Part shown: positions 1 through 5,428 of the stretch, piece by piece
Layout: the number at the start of each line of letters is the position of its first letter
Position numbering within the stretch: the stretch's first letter is position 1
DNA from: Asaia bogorensis
GTDB taxonomy: Bacteria; Pseudomonadota; Alphaproteobacteria; Acetobacterales; Acetobacteraceae
Length of the DNA: 7,520 nucleotides
Assembly (NCBI GenBank): GCA_945874515.1
Contig: CAMCHA010000110.1
Location: forward strand, 1-7,520
Direction of reading: 5' to 3'
Translations under genes and position numbers: made by a program
Notes under the pieces: model-generated
Seen by the model: the letters and a program-made list of their open reading frames with translations, nothing else
Told to the model about the DNA's origin: nothing
Database searches by the model: none

Positions 1-548
1 CGCATCGTCAGCGCGATATCATCCAGCCCTTCCAGCATTGCATCACGCTTGCGCGCATCAATGCTGAAGGGGATTTCCGCCCCTTCCGGCGTAATCACCA
101 CCTGGCGCACCAGATCAATCGCGGTATGGCGCGCACCTTGGCTTGCTTCAGTTTCAGCGGCGATTTGCTTCACCACTTCCTCGGGCAGGGCAATCGGCAG
201 CAGGCCGTTCTGGAAGCAATTGTTGTGGAAAATATCGCCGAAGCTTGGCGCAATCACACAGCGAATGCCCGCCCCCATCAATGCCCAAACCGCACCTTCG
301 CGCGATGACCCACAACCGAAATTGGCGCCAGCCAGCAGAATGGGCGCTTCCCGATAGGGCGCCTTGTTCAGCACGAAATCCGGATTCTCCGAACCATCGG
401 GCAGTAAGCGTAAATTCTCGAAGGCATAGGGGCCAAGCCCGGTGCGGCCTGTGCCAACCAAGCGCTGAATGCGGATGATCAAATCCGTATCCACATTGGC
501 GCGCATCAAGGGCGCCGCAGGGCCAGCAAGTTTGGTGAATTTTTCCAT
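1..548 (-). CDS. leuD: 3-isopropylmalate dehydratase small subunit (LeuD-type), 3' end outside window
   Basis: Small (swivel-domain) subunit of an aconitase-superfamily isomerase. In leucine synthesis LeuCD interconverts 2- and 3-isopropylmalate in the cytoplasm. I translated it by hand: 182 codons are visible, starting MEKFTKLAGPAAPL. Family hallmarks are NVDTD (residues 18-22), FGCGSSRE (77-84) and IAPSFGDIF (99-107). The E. coli protein is about 201 residues, so roughly the last 20 are missing off the left edge. The ATG at 546-548 is preceded by GGGAG about 8 bases away and lies 13 bases after the leuC stop, so the two genes form one operon. Odd: after DTD the usual IIPKQFL-type loop reads IIRIQRLVG (24-32), losing the conserved Pro. 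The usual His after SSRE is Gly85. These suggest a paralogue whose substrate may differ from isopropylmalate (inference). The family call is firm; the exact substrate is not. Confidence 0.9.
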   Translation of the reverse strand, partial: MEKFTKLAGPAAPLMRANVDTDLIIRIQRLVGTGRTGLGPYAFENLRLLPDGSENPDFVLNKAPYREAPILLAGANFGCGSSREGAVWALMGAGIRCVIAPSFGDIFHNNCFQNGLLPIALPEEVVKQIAAETEASQGARHTAIDLVRQVVITPEGAEIPFSIDARKRDAMLEGLDDIALTM

Positions 549-561
549 GACGCCCGCTCCC

Positions 562-1965
562 TTACGCTGCGAATTGCCGCACATCAGCAATGGCGCCCGC
601 CAGCGCCGCTGCCGCAGCCATGGCCGGAGATGCCAAATGTGTGCGCGCCCCCGGGCCCTGACGCCCCACAAAATTGCGGTTCGATGTGGAAACGCAGCGC
701 GCACCAGGCGGCACGGCTTCTCCATTCGCCGCGACACATAATGCGCAGCCAGGTTCTCTCCATTCAAAGCCCGCGGCAGTGAAGGCGGCGTCCAGCCCTT
801 CGGCTTCGGCTTCGCGCTTCACGCGTTCAGAACCAGGCACGACCCAGGCCGTGACATGCGGCGCCACCTTGCGCCCGCGCAGTACAGCGGCGGCAGCGCG
901 CAAATCCTCGATCCGCGAATTGGTGCAGGAACCGATGAAGACCCAATCAATCTTGGTGCCCGCAATCGGCTGACCGGGCTTCAGGCCCATATAGGCCAAG
1001 GCTGCCTCATAAGCCGCACGGCGGATCGGGTCAGGCGTTGAGGCGGGGTCCGGCACGTGGCCCGTGACGGGCAGTACCTGTTCCGGGCTGGTGCCCCAGG
1101 TGATTTGCGGCGCGATATCCGCCATGGAAATCAAAAGATCGGAATCGAAGACCGCATCGGCATCACTTGGCAGGCTGCGCCAATGGGCGAGGGCGGCATC
1201 CAAGGCCGCTCCCTTGGGCGCGAAGCGTCGGCCAGCGAGCCATTCGTAAGTCACATCATCGGGGGCTACCATGCCCATCTTGGCGCCCATTTCGATGGAA
1301 AGATTGCAAAGCGTCAGTCGCCCTTCCACCGAAAGCGCGCGCACCGCCGAACCGGCATATTCCACCGCGTAACCCGTGCCAGCACCGGTGCCGAAACGGC
1401 CAATGGCATGCAGGATCATGTCCTTCGGCGTGACACCTGCTGGTGCCGCGCCTTCAAAGCGAATGCGCATGCGCTTTGGTTTCTTCTGCGGCAGGGTTTG
1501 TGTGGCGAGCACATGGCGCAATTCTGATGCGCCAATGCCAAAGGCCAGCGCGCCAAGCCCGCCATTGGTGCAGGTATGGCTATCGCCGCACACCACGGTG
1601 GTACCAGGCAGCACAATGCCAAGCTCCGGCCCCATCACATGCACAATGCCATTGCCATCCTGGCCAAGATCAAAAAGCCTGACGCCGGTTTCCGCGGCGC
1701 GCTTGCGCAAACCTGCAATCAGCTCACCACCTTTCGGGAAGCTTTCGGGAGTGCGCCCGGGCGATGTCGCCACTGCGTGATCCGGCGTGGCAAAGGCAAG
1801 TTCGGGATGCGGCACCGCATAACCCGCTTCCCCCACTTCACGCAGTGCCCGCCCGCCCGAGAGATCATGCAGCAGCACGCGGTCGCAATGCAGCAGTGAC
1901 CAGCCGGAACCAAGATCCGCGATCACATGCGGGTCCCAAATCTTGTCAAACAGCGTTGCCGGCAT
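562..1965 (-). CDS. leuC: 3-isopropylmalate dehydratase large subunit (LeuC-type)
   Basis: Catalytic [4Fe-4S] subunit that pairs with the LeuD-type subunit just downstream. The 467 residues match the usual LeuC length of about 466. The three cluster cysteines are visible at Cys347 (FIGSCTNSR), Cys407 and Cys410 (PGCALC), the same numbers as in E. coli LeuC. Other hallmarks are CGDSHT (126-131), NLSIEMGAK (221-229), WGTSPEQV (290-297), TSNRNF (427-432) and THLASPAMA (442-450). I chose ATG 1963-1965 because the protein then begins MPATLFDKIW, like MAKTLYEKLF of E. coli, and AGGGGA (1972-1977, minus strand) lies 6 bases upstream. The open frame extends 38 codons further but that part has no family similarity. 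Divergences from E. coli: DHAVAT replaces DHNVST (residues 62-67), and TCTNGGLG replaces TATHGAFG. This could be the sole biosynthetic copy or a catabolic paralogue. The sequence alone cannot separate them. Confidence 0.95.
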   Translation of the reverse strand: MPATLFDKIWDPHVIADLGSGWSLLHCDRVLLHDLSGGRALREVGEAGYAVPHPELAFATPDHAVATSPGRTPESFPKGGELIAGLRKRAAETGVRLFDLGQDGNGIVHVMGPELGIVLPGTTVVCGDSHTCTNGGLGALAFGIGASELRHVLATQTLPQKKPKRMRIRFEGAAPAGVTPKDMILHAIGRFGTGAGTGYAVEYAGSAVRALSVEGRLTLCNLSIEMGAKMGMVAPDDVTYEWLAGRRFAPKGAALDAALAHWRSLPSDADAVFDSDLLISMADIAPQITWGTSPEQVLPVTGHVPDPASTPDPIRRAAYEAALAYMGLKPGQPIAGTKIDWVFIGSCTNSRIEDLRAAAAVLRGRKVAPHVTAWVVPGSERVKREAEAEGLDAAFTAAGFEWREPGCALCVAANGEAVPPGARCVSTSNRNFVGRQGPGARTHLASPAMAAAAALAGAIADVRQFAA

Positions 1966-2065
1966 GTTCAATCCCCTAATGCTTGACGGCGGCACCGCTG
2001 GCGCCGCACCGTCAGACCCTATCACGCCGCGCCAAAGATGCGCGGTCAAGCTGGGGAGGGATAAC
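1966..2065. promoter_or_regulatory. Divergent control region between leuC and the Bug-type binding-protein gene
   Basis: This is 100 bases between two head-to-head start codons, so promoters for both directions should lie here or in the flanking gene ends. It holds a spaced inverted pair, GCTTGAC at 1981-1987 and GTCAAGC at 2045-2051. It also holds a GC-rich hairpin: arm GACGGCGGC (1985-1993), loop 1994-2002, then GCCG and CCGTC (2003-2013) with a 2-base bulge. Each GCTTGAC copy contains a TTGAC -35-like core pointing inward. That would give overlapping divergent promoters or a two-site operator. Ribosome-binding sites sit at both ends: AGGGGA for leuC and GGGGAGGG (2053-2060) for the binding protein. 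No regulator gene is visible in the window. Confidence 0.5.
2020..2049 (-). promoter_or_regulatory. Weak candidate promoter for leuCD
   Basis: On the minus strand TTGACC (2044-2049) is a good -35 match. At 18 bases' spacing it is followed by GTGATA (2020-2025), a poor -10. A transcript starting near 2012 would have a leader of about 45 bases containing the 1985-2013 hairpin. The -10 match is weak, so this is a candidate only. Confidence 0.2.
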
Positions 2066-3037
2066 ATGGCGCGGATCACGCGGCGCGGGCTGGCTGGCTT
2101 GGGATTGGCGGCGCCTTTGCTGGCGCGGCGGGCTTGGGCGCAGGGCAGTTATCCCGATCGGCCCGTGCGCATGATTGTCCCCTATAGTGCGGGCGGTATT
2201 GCCGATACCATTGCGCGCATTATTCAGCCGAAAGTAGCGGAACATCTCGGCCAATCCTTCATCATCGAAAACCGCACTGGCGCATCGGGTTCCATCGGCG
2301 CCATGGCGGTCGCGCAAAGCCCCGCCGATGGCCATACGTTTTTGTTTGAAGGTGCGACCTTCGCGACTTTGCCTTTGGTGAGCCGGAGCCTGCCGATTGA
2401 CTATACCTCGGCCTTTATTCCCGTCGTGCAGGTCACGACGCAGCCCTATATGCTTGGTGTGCGCGCAGGCTTTCCGGCGCGCGATATGGCGGCGTTTGTG
2501 GCGGAAGCGAAGCGCCGGCCAGGGGAAATCACCTATGGCACGCCAGGTGTTGCGCATATCGGCCATTTCATGGGCGAATTGCTGCAATTGATGGCCGGCA
2601 TCAAGCTTGAACATATCCCCTATCGCGGCGGCGCTGATGTGGCACGCGAATTGGCGGGCGGGCGGCTGGATGCGGGCATCATTTCCTTTTCAAGCCTGAG
2701 ACCCGCGGTAGAACGCGGCACCACGTTGCTGGCGAGCACCGCTGCCGAACGGCAAGCCAGCCTTCGCCAAATTCCTGTGATTGCCGAGACCTATCCGGGC
2801 TATGATCTGGTGTCCTGGACAGGGTGTTTCGCGCCGGCCGGCACGCCGGAAGCCGCGCAGAATCGCTTTGTTGCGGCTATTCATCACGCGTTGAAGGACC
2901 CGGCGATTCAGGCGCGGCTGGAAGCGACCGGGGCGGACCCGGTGATCTCCTCACCTGCGGCCTATCAGGCGGTGATCGCCAAGGATCGCGAAGTGGCGCG
3001 GCGCATTGTGGCCGCCACGGGGCTTTCCATTGGATGA
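2066..3037 (+). CDS. Tripartite tricarboxylate transporter substrate-binding protein (Bug/TctC family)
   Basis: A periplasmic extracytoplasmic solute receptor that binds small carboxylates for a TctAB-type permease. It has 323 residues, the normal family length. The start at ATG 2066 is set by GGGGAGGG (2053-2060), 5 bases upstream; the longer open frame back to 1943 would overlap leuC. Residues 1-25 look like a Tat signal: TRRGLA (5-10), a hydrophobic stretch, and cleavage after AWA. Family marks are YPDRPVRMIVPY (29-40), the ligand loop SAGGIAD (41-47), IENRTGASG (67-75), ITYGTPG (155-161), HIPYRGGAD (183-191) and FAPAGTPEA (255-263). No TctA or TctB membrane gene is nearby. Orphan receptors of this kind are common in Bordetella and Acetobacteraceae. 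The ligand cannot be read from sequence. Divergence from leuCD and the downstream hydratase suggests a carboxylate metabolised by them (inference). Confidence 0.93.
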   Translation: MARITRRGLAGLGLAAPLLARRAWAQGSYPDRPVRMIVPYSAGGIADTIARIIQPKVAEHLGQSFIIENRTGASGSIGAMAVAQSPADGHTFLFEGATFATLPLVSRSLPIDYTSAFIPVVQVTTQPYMLGVRAGFPARDMAAFVAEAKRRPGEITYGTPGVAHIGHFMGELLQLMAGIKLEHIPYRGGADVARELAGGRLDAGIISFSSLRPAVERGTTLLASTAAERQASLRQIPVIAETYPGYDLVSWTGCFAPAGTPEAAQNRFVAAIHHALKDPAIQARLEATGADPVISSPAAYQAVIAKDREVARRIVAATGLSIG

Positions 3038-3058
3038 ATCGCGTGATTGCAAGAAACC

Positions 3059-3074
3059 GCCCCGGACCCGGGGC
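3059..3074 (+). other. Short GC hairpin between the binding-protein and hydratase genes
   Basis: GCCCCG (3059-3064) and CGGGGC (3069-3074) form a perfect 6-bp stem around the tetraloop GACC. It lies in the 50-base gap after the binding-protein stop, 3 bases before the hydratase's GGAG. There is no T-run, so it is not a typical intrinsic terminator. It might stabilise the upstream message or lower read-through or translation of the next gene (inference). Confidence 0.4.
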
Positions 3075-3087
3075 ACTGGAGTAGCCA

Positions 3088-3870
3088 ATGAACCCCTTTC
3101 CTGATCTGCAAGCCTTCAAAGTCAGCATCACCGATCACGTTGCAACGGTGATGATCGCACGCCCGCCTGTGAATGCACAAAACAGCGCCTTTCGCGATGA
3201 GATCACGCGCATCTTCGATGCCTTCCACGAAATGCCCGAAGTGCGCGCCGTGGTGCTGACTGGTGAGGGGCGGAATTTCTCAGCCGGCGCGGATTTGAAG
3301 GACAGGCCCGATGTCACGCGGCAAGGCGCCTTCCCGCGCCATAACCGACTGGTACGGGCCGGTTTTGATTGCGTGATGGAATGCGGAAAGCCGGTGATTG
3401 CCGCGGTGAATGGTGCGGCGATTGGCGCGGGCTGCGTGCTGGCCTTGGTCTGCGACATCATTGTCGTCGCCGAAGACAGTTTCATGTCCATGACGGAGGT
3501 GGAAGTTGGGCTGGCCGGCGGTGTGCGCCATGTGCTGCGCCATTTCGGCCAATCCAATGCGCGGCTCATGCTCTATACCGCGCGGCGTTTTTATGGGCCG
3601 GACCTTTATCGGATGAATGTCGCTTCCGCCTGTGTGCCGCAGGATCAATTGCTGGCAACGGCGCAGGGCATGGCGGGGGAGATTGCGTCCAAGGTGCCGC
3701 TTGCGGTGGAAGCGGCCAAGCGCGGCTTTACGCTGACCGAATACCTGCCGCTTTCAGAAGGGTACCGCTACGAACAAACGCAAACAGCGGCGCTGTCGCG
3801 CACGGAAGATACGCGCGAAGCGCAGCGCGCATTCGCAGAAAAGCGCAAGCCAGTCTTCAAAGGGCGGTAG
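3088..3870 (+). CDS. Enoyl-CoA hydratase/isomerase (crotonase) family protein
   Basis: A cytoplasmic crotonase-fold enzyme acting on an acyl-CoA thioester, 260 residues long, usual for the family. The ATG at 3088 has GGAG (3078-3081) 6 bases upstream. The two oxyanion-hole segments are clear: FSAGADLKD (64-72) and NGAAIGAGC (108-116). Glu137 in MTEVEVGL aligns with rat enoyl-CoA hydratase Glu144. The second catalytic glutamate (rat Glu164) aligns with Leu160 in NARLMLYT. Family members lacking one of these often do isomerase or other chemistry, so plain hydratase activity is uncertain. The C-terminus (SRTEDTREAQRAFAEKRKP) is the usual helical crotonase tail. It follows the binding-protein gene by 50 bases on the same strand and is probably co-transcribed, with the hairpin at 3059-3074 between them. 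It ends 4 bases from the convergent coiled-coil gene. No CoA ligase or transferase gene that would make its substrate is in the window. Confidence 0.92.
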   Translation: MNPFPDLQAFKVSITDHVATVMIARPPVNAQNSAFRDEITRIFDAFHEMPEVRAVVLTGEGRNFSAGADLKDRPDVTRQGAFPRHNRLVRAGFDCVMECGKPVIAAVNGAAIGAGCVLALVCDIIVVAEDSFMSMTEVEVGLAGGVRHVLRHFGQSNARLMLYTARRFYGPDLYRMNVASACVPQDQLLATAQGMAGEIASKVPLAVEAAKRGFTLTEYLPLSEGYRYEQTQTAALSRTEDTREAQRAFAEKRKPVFKGR

Positions 3871-3874
3871 CGTT

Positions 3875-4267
3875 TCAGCTAGGCTTGCGCGCCGCTTCAT
3901 CCATAAGGTTCTGTTCGCGGCGCGCTTCTTCCCGCGCTGCCTCCGCCGCACGATTTTCGCGGAGCTTTTCCACCACGCGTTCGGCCGCGCGCGCATCGGC
4001 CAGCATTTGACGCTGGCGATCAGTGGCGCGCCGCGCGCTTTCTTCCGCTTCCTGTGCCGAAGCGCGATCATGCAGCGCTTTTTGGATGAAGGCGCCGAGA
4101 TTCGGGTTCAAGCCTTCTGAGCTTTCCTGGCGCAGCGCGTGATCAGCCGCGGCTGTGGCCTGCCGCGCGGATTCCTCTGCGGCCAGCCTCTCGGCCAAGG
4201 CGCGTCTTTCCGCCTGGGCTTCCAGACGGCGGAGCTTTTGCAGGGTTGCCAGCGGGTCTTTGGCCAT
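3875..4267 (-). CDS. Small coiled-coil protein, FliJ/YscO-like
   Basis: A 130-residue, highly charged protein rich in Ala, Arg and Glu. Two long predicted helices (about 5-50 and 61-127) are separated by a Gly/Pro break, GLNPNLG (52-58). This fits an antiparallel coiled coil. The opening DPLATLQKLRRLEAQAERRALAERL resembles FliJ-type export chaperones, which bind the type III/flagellar ATPase complex. No flagellar or secretion gene is nearby, so that function is not supported by context. The ATG at 4265-4267 is the only sensible start, since an in-frame TAA lies a few codons upstream. No good Shine-Dalgarno is visible. The opposite strand is open here too, but its translation looks like no protein family, and this frame fills the gap between neighbours without overlap. 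Real gene: likely. FliJ kinship: tentative. Confidence 0.65.
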   Translation of the reverse strand: MAKDPLATLQKLRRLEAQAERRALAERLAAEESARQATAAADHALRQESSEGLNPNLGAFIQKALHDRASAQEAEESARRATDRQRQMLADARAAERVVEKLRENRAAEAAREEARREQNLMDEAARKPS

Positions 4268-4270
4268 GAC

Positions 4271-4284
4271 GCTTTAGGTAAAGC
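4271..4284. promoter_or_regulatory. 14-base dyad just upstream of the coiled-coil gene
   Basis: GCTTTA (4271-4276) and TAAAGC (4279-4284) are exact inverted copies around GG. The dyad sits 3 bases upstream of the coiled-coil gene's ATG, where a ribosome-binding site would be expected. It could be an operator, or a small hairpin limiting that gene's translation. Its function is unknown. Its AT-rich arms stand out from the GC-rich surroundings. Confidence 0.3.
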
Positions 4285-4291
4285 TTTGGGC

Positions 4292-4347
4292 CATGCCTTC
4301 CAAGCCATTTCTGCCGCTATTCGACGGCTTGGCCCGCTTGGGGCATG
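4292..4347. repeat. 12-bp inverted repeat with a TT bulge in the divergent intergenic region
   Basis: CATGCC-TT-CCAAGC (4292-4305) is complementary to GCTTGGGGCATG (4336-4347). This gives 12 base pairs with a 2-base bulge and a 30-base loop. A second copy of the inner arm's partner, GGCTTGG (4326-4332), can pair instead with CCAAGCC (4300-4306), so two mutually exclusive stems are possible. The repeat ends 17 bases before the Shine-Dalgarno of the NHL-repeat gene. It could be an operator for a dimeric regulator, or a leader RNA structure if transcription starts upstream of it. Confidence 0.45.
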
Positions 4348-4375
4348 ATTGCTCTCATCCGCGCAGGAGAGGACC

Positions 4376-5230
4376 ATGACCCGCCATACGCTTTTCGTTC
4401 GCCTTGCCGAGACGCTCTATCGTGTTGAACGCCCCTGGGGCGATGTGCCGATGGGGACGGGTTCGCCTTCCGATGTGGCGTGCGATGCGGATGGCAATGT
4501 CTATTGCCAATTGCGGCAAGACCCTTATGCGGGCGCTGCGGGTCCTGCCGTTGTGGTGTTGTCCCCAGACGGCAAGCGCATCGCTGCCTGGGGCGGAGAG
4601 GAAGTGGCGGATGGCCATATGCTCTCTGTCCATCCTGATGGGCGCGTTTTTGTGGTGGATCGCGACGCACAGGAAATCATCATTTTCGATCGCCACGGCA
4701 AAAGGCTTGGCGGGCTTGGCAAGCGGCATAAGCCGGGCGAGCCCTTTAACGCGCCCTGCGATGTCGCCTTTGGGCCGGATGGTTCGATTTACGTGGCGGA
4801 CGGCTATGGCGCTTCGGTTGTGCATCGCTTCAGCGCGGATGGCACATCTATGGGGCATTGGGGCAGGCCTGGCGCGGGGCCTGGCGAATTTTCCACACCG
4901 CATTCCGTTTGGGTGCTGCCTGATGGCCGCGTGACAGTAGCGGATCGTGAAAACAATCGCGTGCAGGTTTTTACCAGCGATGGCGAATGGCTGGCCGATT
5001 GGGGGGGTCATCACAAGCCCATGTCGGTGCATGGTGGGCCGGGGGGCACGCTTTATGTCACGGATCAGGTGCCGCGGCTTTCGCTATTGGCGCAGGATGG
5101 CACGCTGATTGGGCGTTGCCGCCCGGTGTTGAATGGGGCGCATGGCATGTGGCTTTCGCCGGACGGCAGTATATTCTTGTCGGAACAAAACCCGCCGCGA
5201 CTGACGCGGCTTGTGGCTGTTGCGGGCTGA
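4376..5230 (+). CDS. NHL-repeat beta-propeller protein (6-bladed, PAL-like)
   Basis: A 284-residue protein made almost wholly of NHL-type repeats. Each has a xxxPDGxxYVxD core: CDADGNVYC (36-44), VHPDGRVFVVD (85-95), FGPDGSIYVAD (132-142), VLPDGRVTVAD (180-190), GPGGTLYVTD (221-230) and LSPDGSIFLSE (260-270). Six blades fit a six-bladed propeller like peptidyl-alpha-hydroxyglycine amidating lyase or SMP-30. Between them are typical NHL stretches such as GPGEFSTPHSV (168-178) and RENNRVQVF (191-199). I chose ATG 4376 because AGGAGAGG (4365-4372) precedes it; the frame opens at 4349 without a ribosome site. It has no signal peptide, so it should be cytoplasmic. That argues against true peptide-amidating lyase activity, known mainly from secreted eukaryotic enzymes. 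It could be a binding scaffold or a lactonase/hydrolase-like enzyme. I cannot assign a substrate. Confidence 0.85.
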   Translation: MTRHTLFVRLAETLYRVERPWGDVPMGTGSPSDVACDADGNVYCQLRQDPYAGAAGPAVVVLSPDGKRIAAWGGEEVADGHMLSVHPDGRVFVVDRDAQEIIIFDRHGKRLGGLGKRHKPGEPFNAPCDVAFGPDGSIYVADGYGASVVHRFSADGTSMGHWGRPGAGPGEFSTPHSVWVLPDGRVTVADRENNRVQVFTSDGEWLADWGGHHKPMSVHGGPGGTLYVTDQVPRLSLLAQDGTLIGRCRPVLNGAHGMWLSPDGSIFLSEQNPPRLTRLVAVAG

Positions 5231-5240
5231 GGGGCAAACC

Positions 5241-5318
5241 ATGCTGGAACATGTCGCCGGCGTTGCTGTGGCACCGGCTGCGGCGCATGGCGTGATCCTG
5301 GCATTCCGTGCGAGATAG
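5241..5318 (+). CDS. Very small candidate ORF, 25 residues
   Basis: ATG 5241 to TAG 5316-5318, beginning MLEHVAGVAVAP. Its main support is a good Shine-Dalgarno, GAGGGG (5229-5234), overlapping the stop of the NHL-repeat gene and 6 bases from the ATG. That arrangement suits translational coupling. The peptide matches nothing I recognise; it is Ala-rich with one short hydrophobic stretch. It may be chance in GC-rich DNA, or the decayed start of a longer gene. Confidence 0.25.
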   Translation: MLEHVAGVAVAPAAAHGVILAFRAR

Positions 5319-5327
5319 GTGATTGCC

Positions 5328-5414
5328 ATGCCATCCATGCACACATTGCAACGGATTGTTTTAGTGCTGCTGGTAATCACGGCGCTGGCGCAGCTGCTGC
5401 GCGCGCTGTTTTGA
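5328..5414 (+). CDS. Small single-helix membrane peptide, 28 residues
   Basis: ATG 5328 to TGA 5412-5414, too short for ordinary gene calling. The peptide starts MPSMHTLQR and then has a strongly hydrophobic segment of about 16 residues, IVLVLLVITALAQLL (10-24), ending RALF. That is a plausible single membrane-spanning helix with a short charged N-terminus. An AGG (5317-5319) lies 8 bases upstream as a weak ribosome site. Its stop overlaps a possible TTG start (5411) of the dehydrogenase frame, and the dehydrogenase Shine-Dalgarno follows at once, so coupling is possible. It could be a small membrane protein, a leader peptide or a chance ORF. No homologue is recognised. Confidence 0.4.
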   Translation: MPSMHTLQRIVLVLLVITALAQLLRALF

Positions 5415-5428
5415 AAGGGAAGTCGGTG

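Noticed and set aside
1057..1527. Long plus-strand open frame opposite leuC
   Set aside because: It is the antisense shadow of leuC; its translation has no recognisable family or ribosome site.
1943..2065. Longer N-terminus for the Bug-type receptor
   Set aside because: It would overlap leuC and bury the Tat signal peptide. ATG 2066 follows an excellent Shine-Dalgarno.
1966..2079. Upstream extension of leuC by 38 codons
   Set aside because: The added residues have no LeuC similarity and cover the control region and the start of the next gene. ATG 1965 has a good ribosome site and matches the family N-terminus.
3369..4010. Plus-strand open frame across the hydratase and coiled-coil genes
   Set aside because: It is out of frame with a clear crotonase gene, and its Arg/Ala-rich translation is typical of GC-rich shadow frames.
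4338..4352. Sigma-54-like promoter (GG near 4340, TTGC at 4349-4352)
   Set aside because: The GG and GC elements are off by one base from the required spacing, and the -24 element is a poor match.
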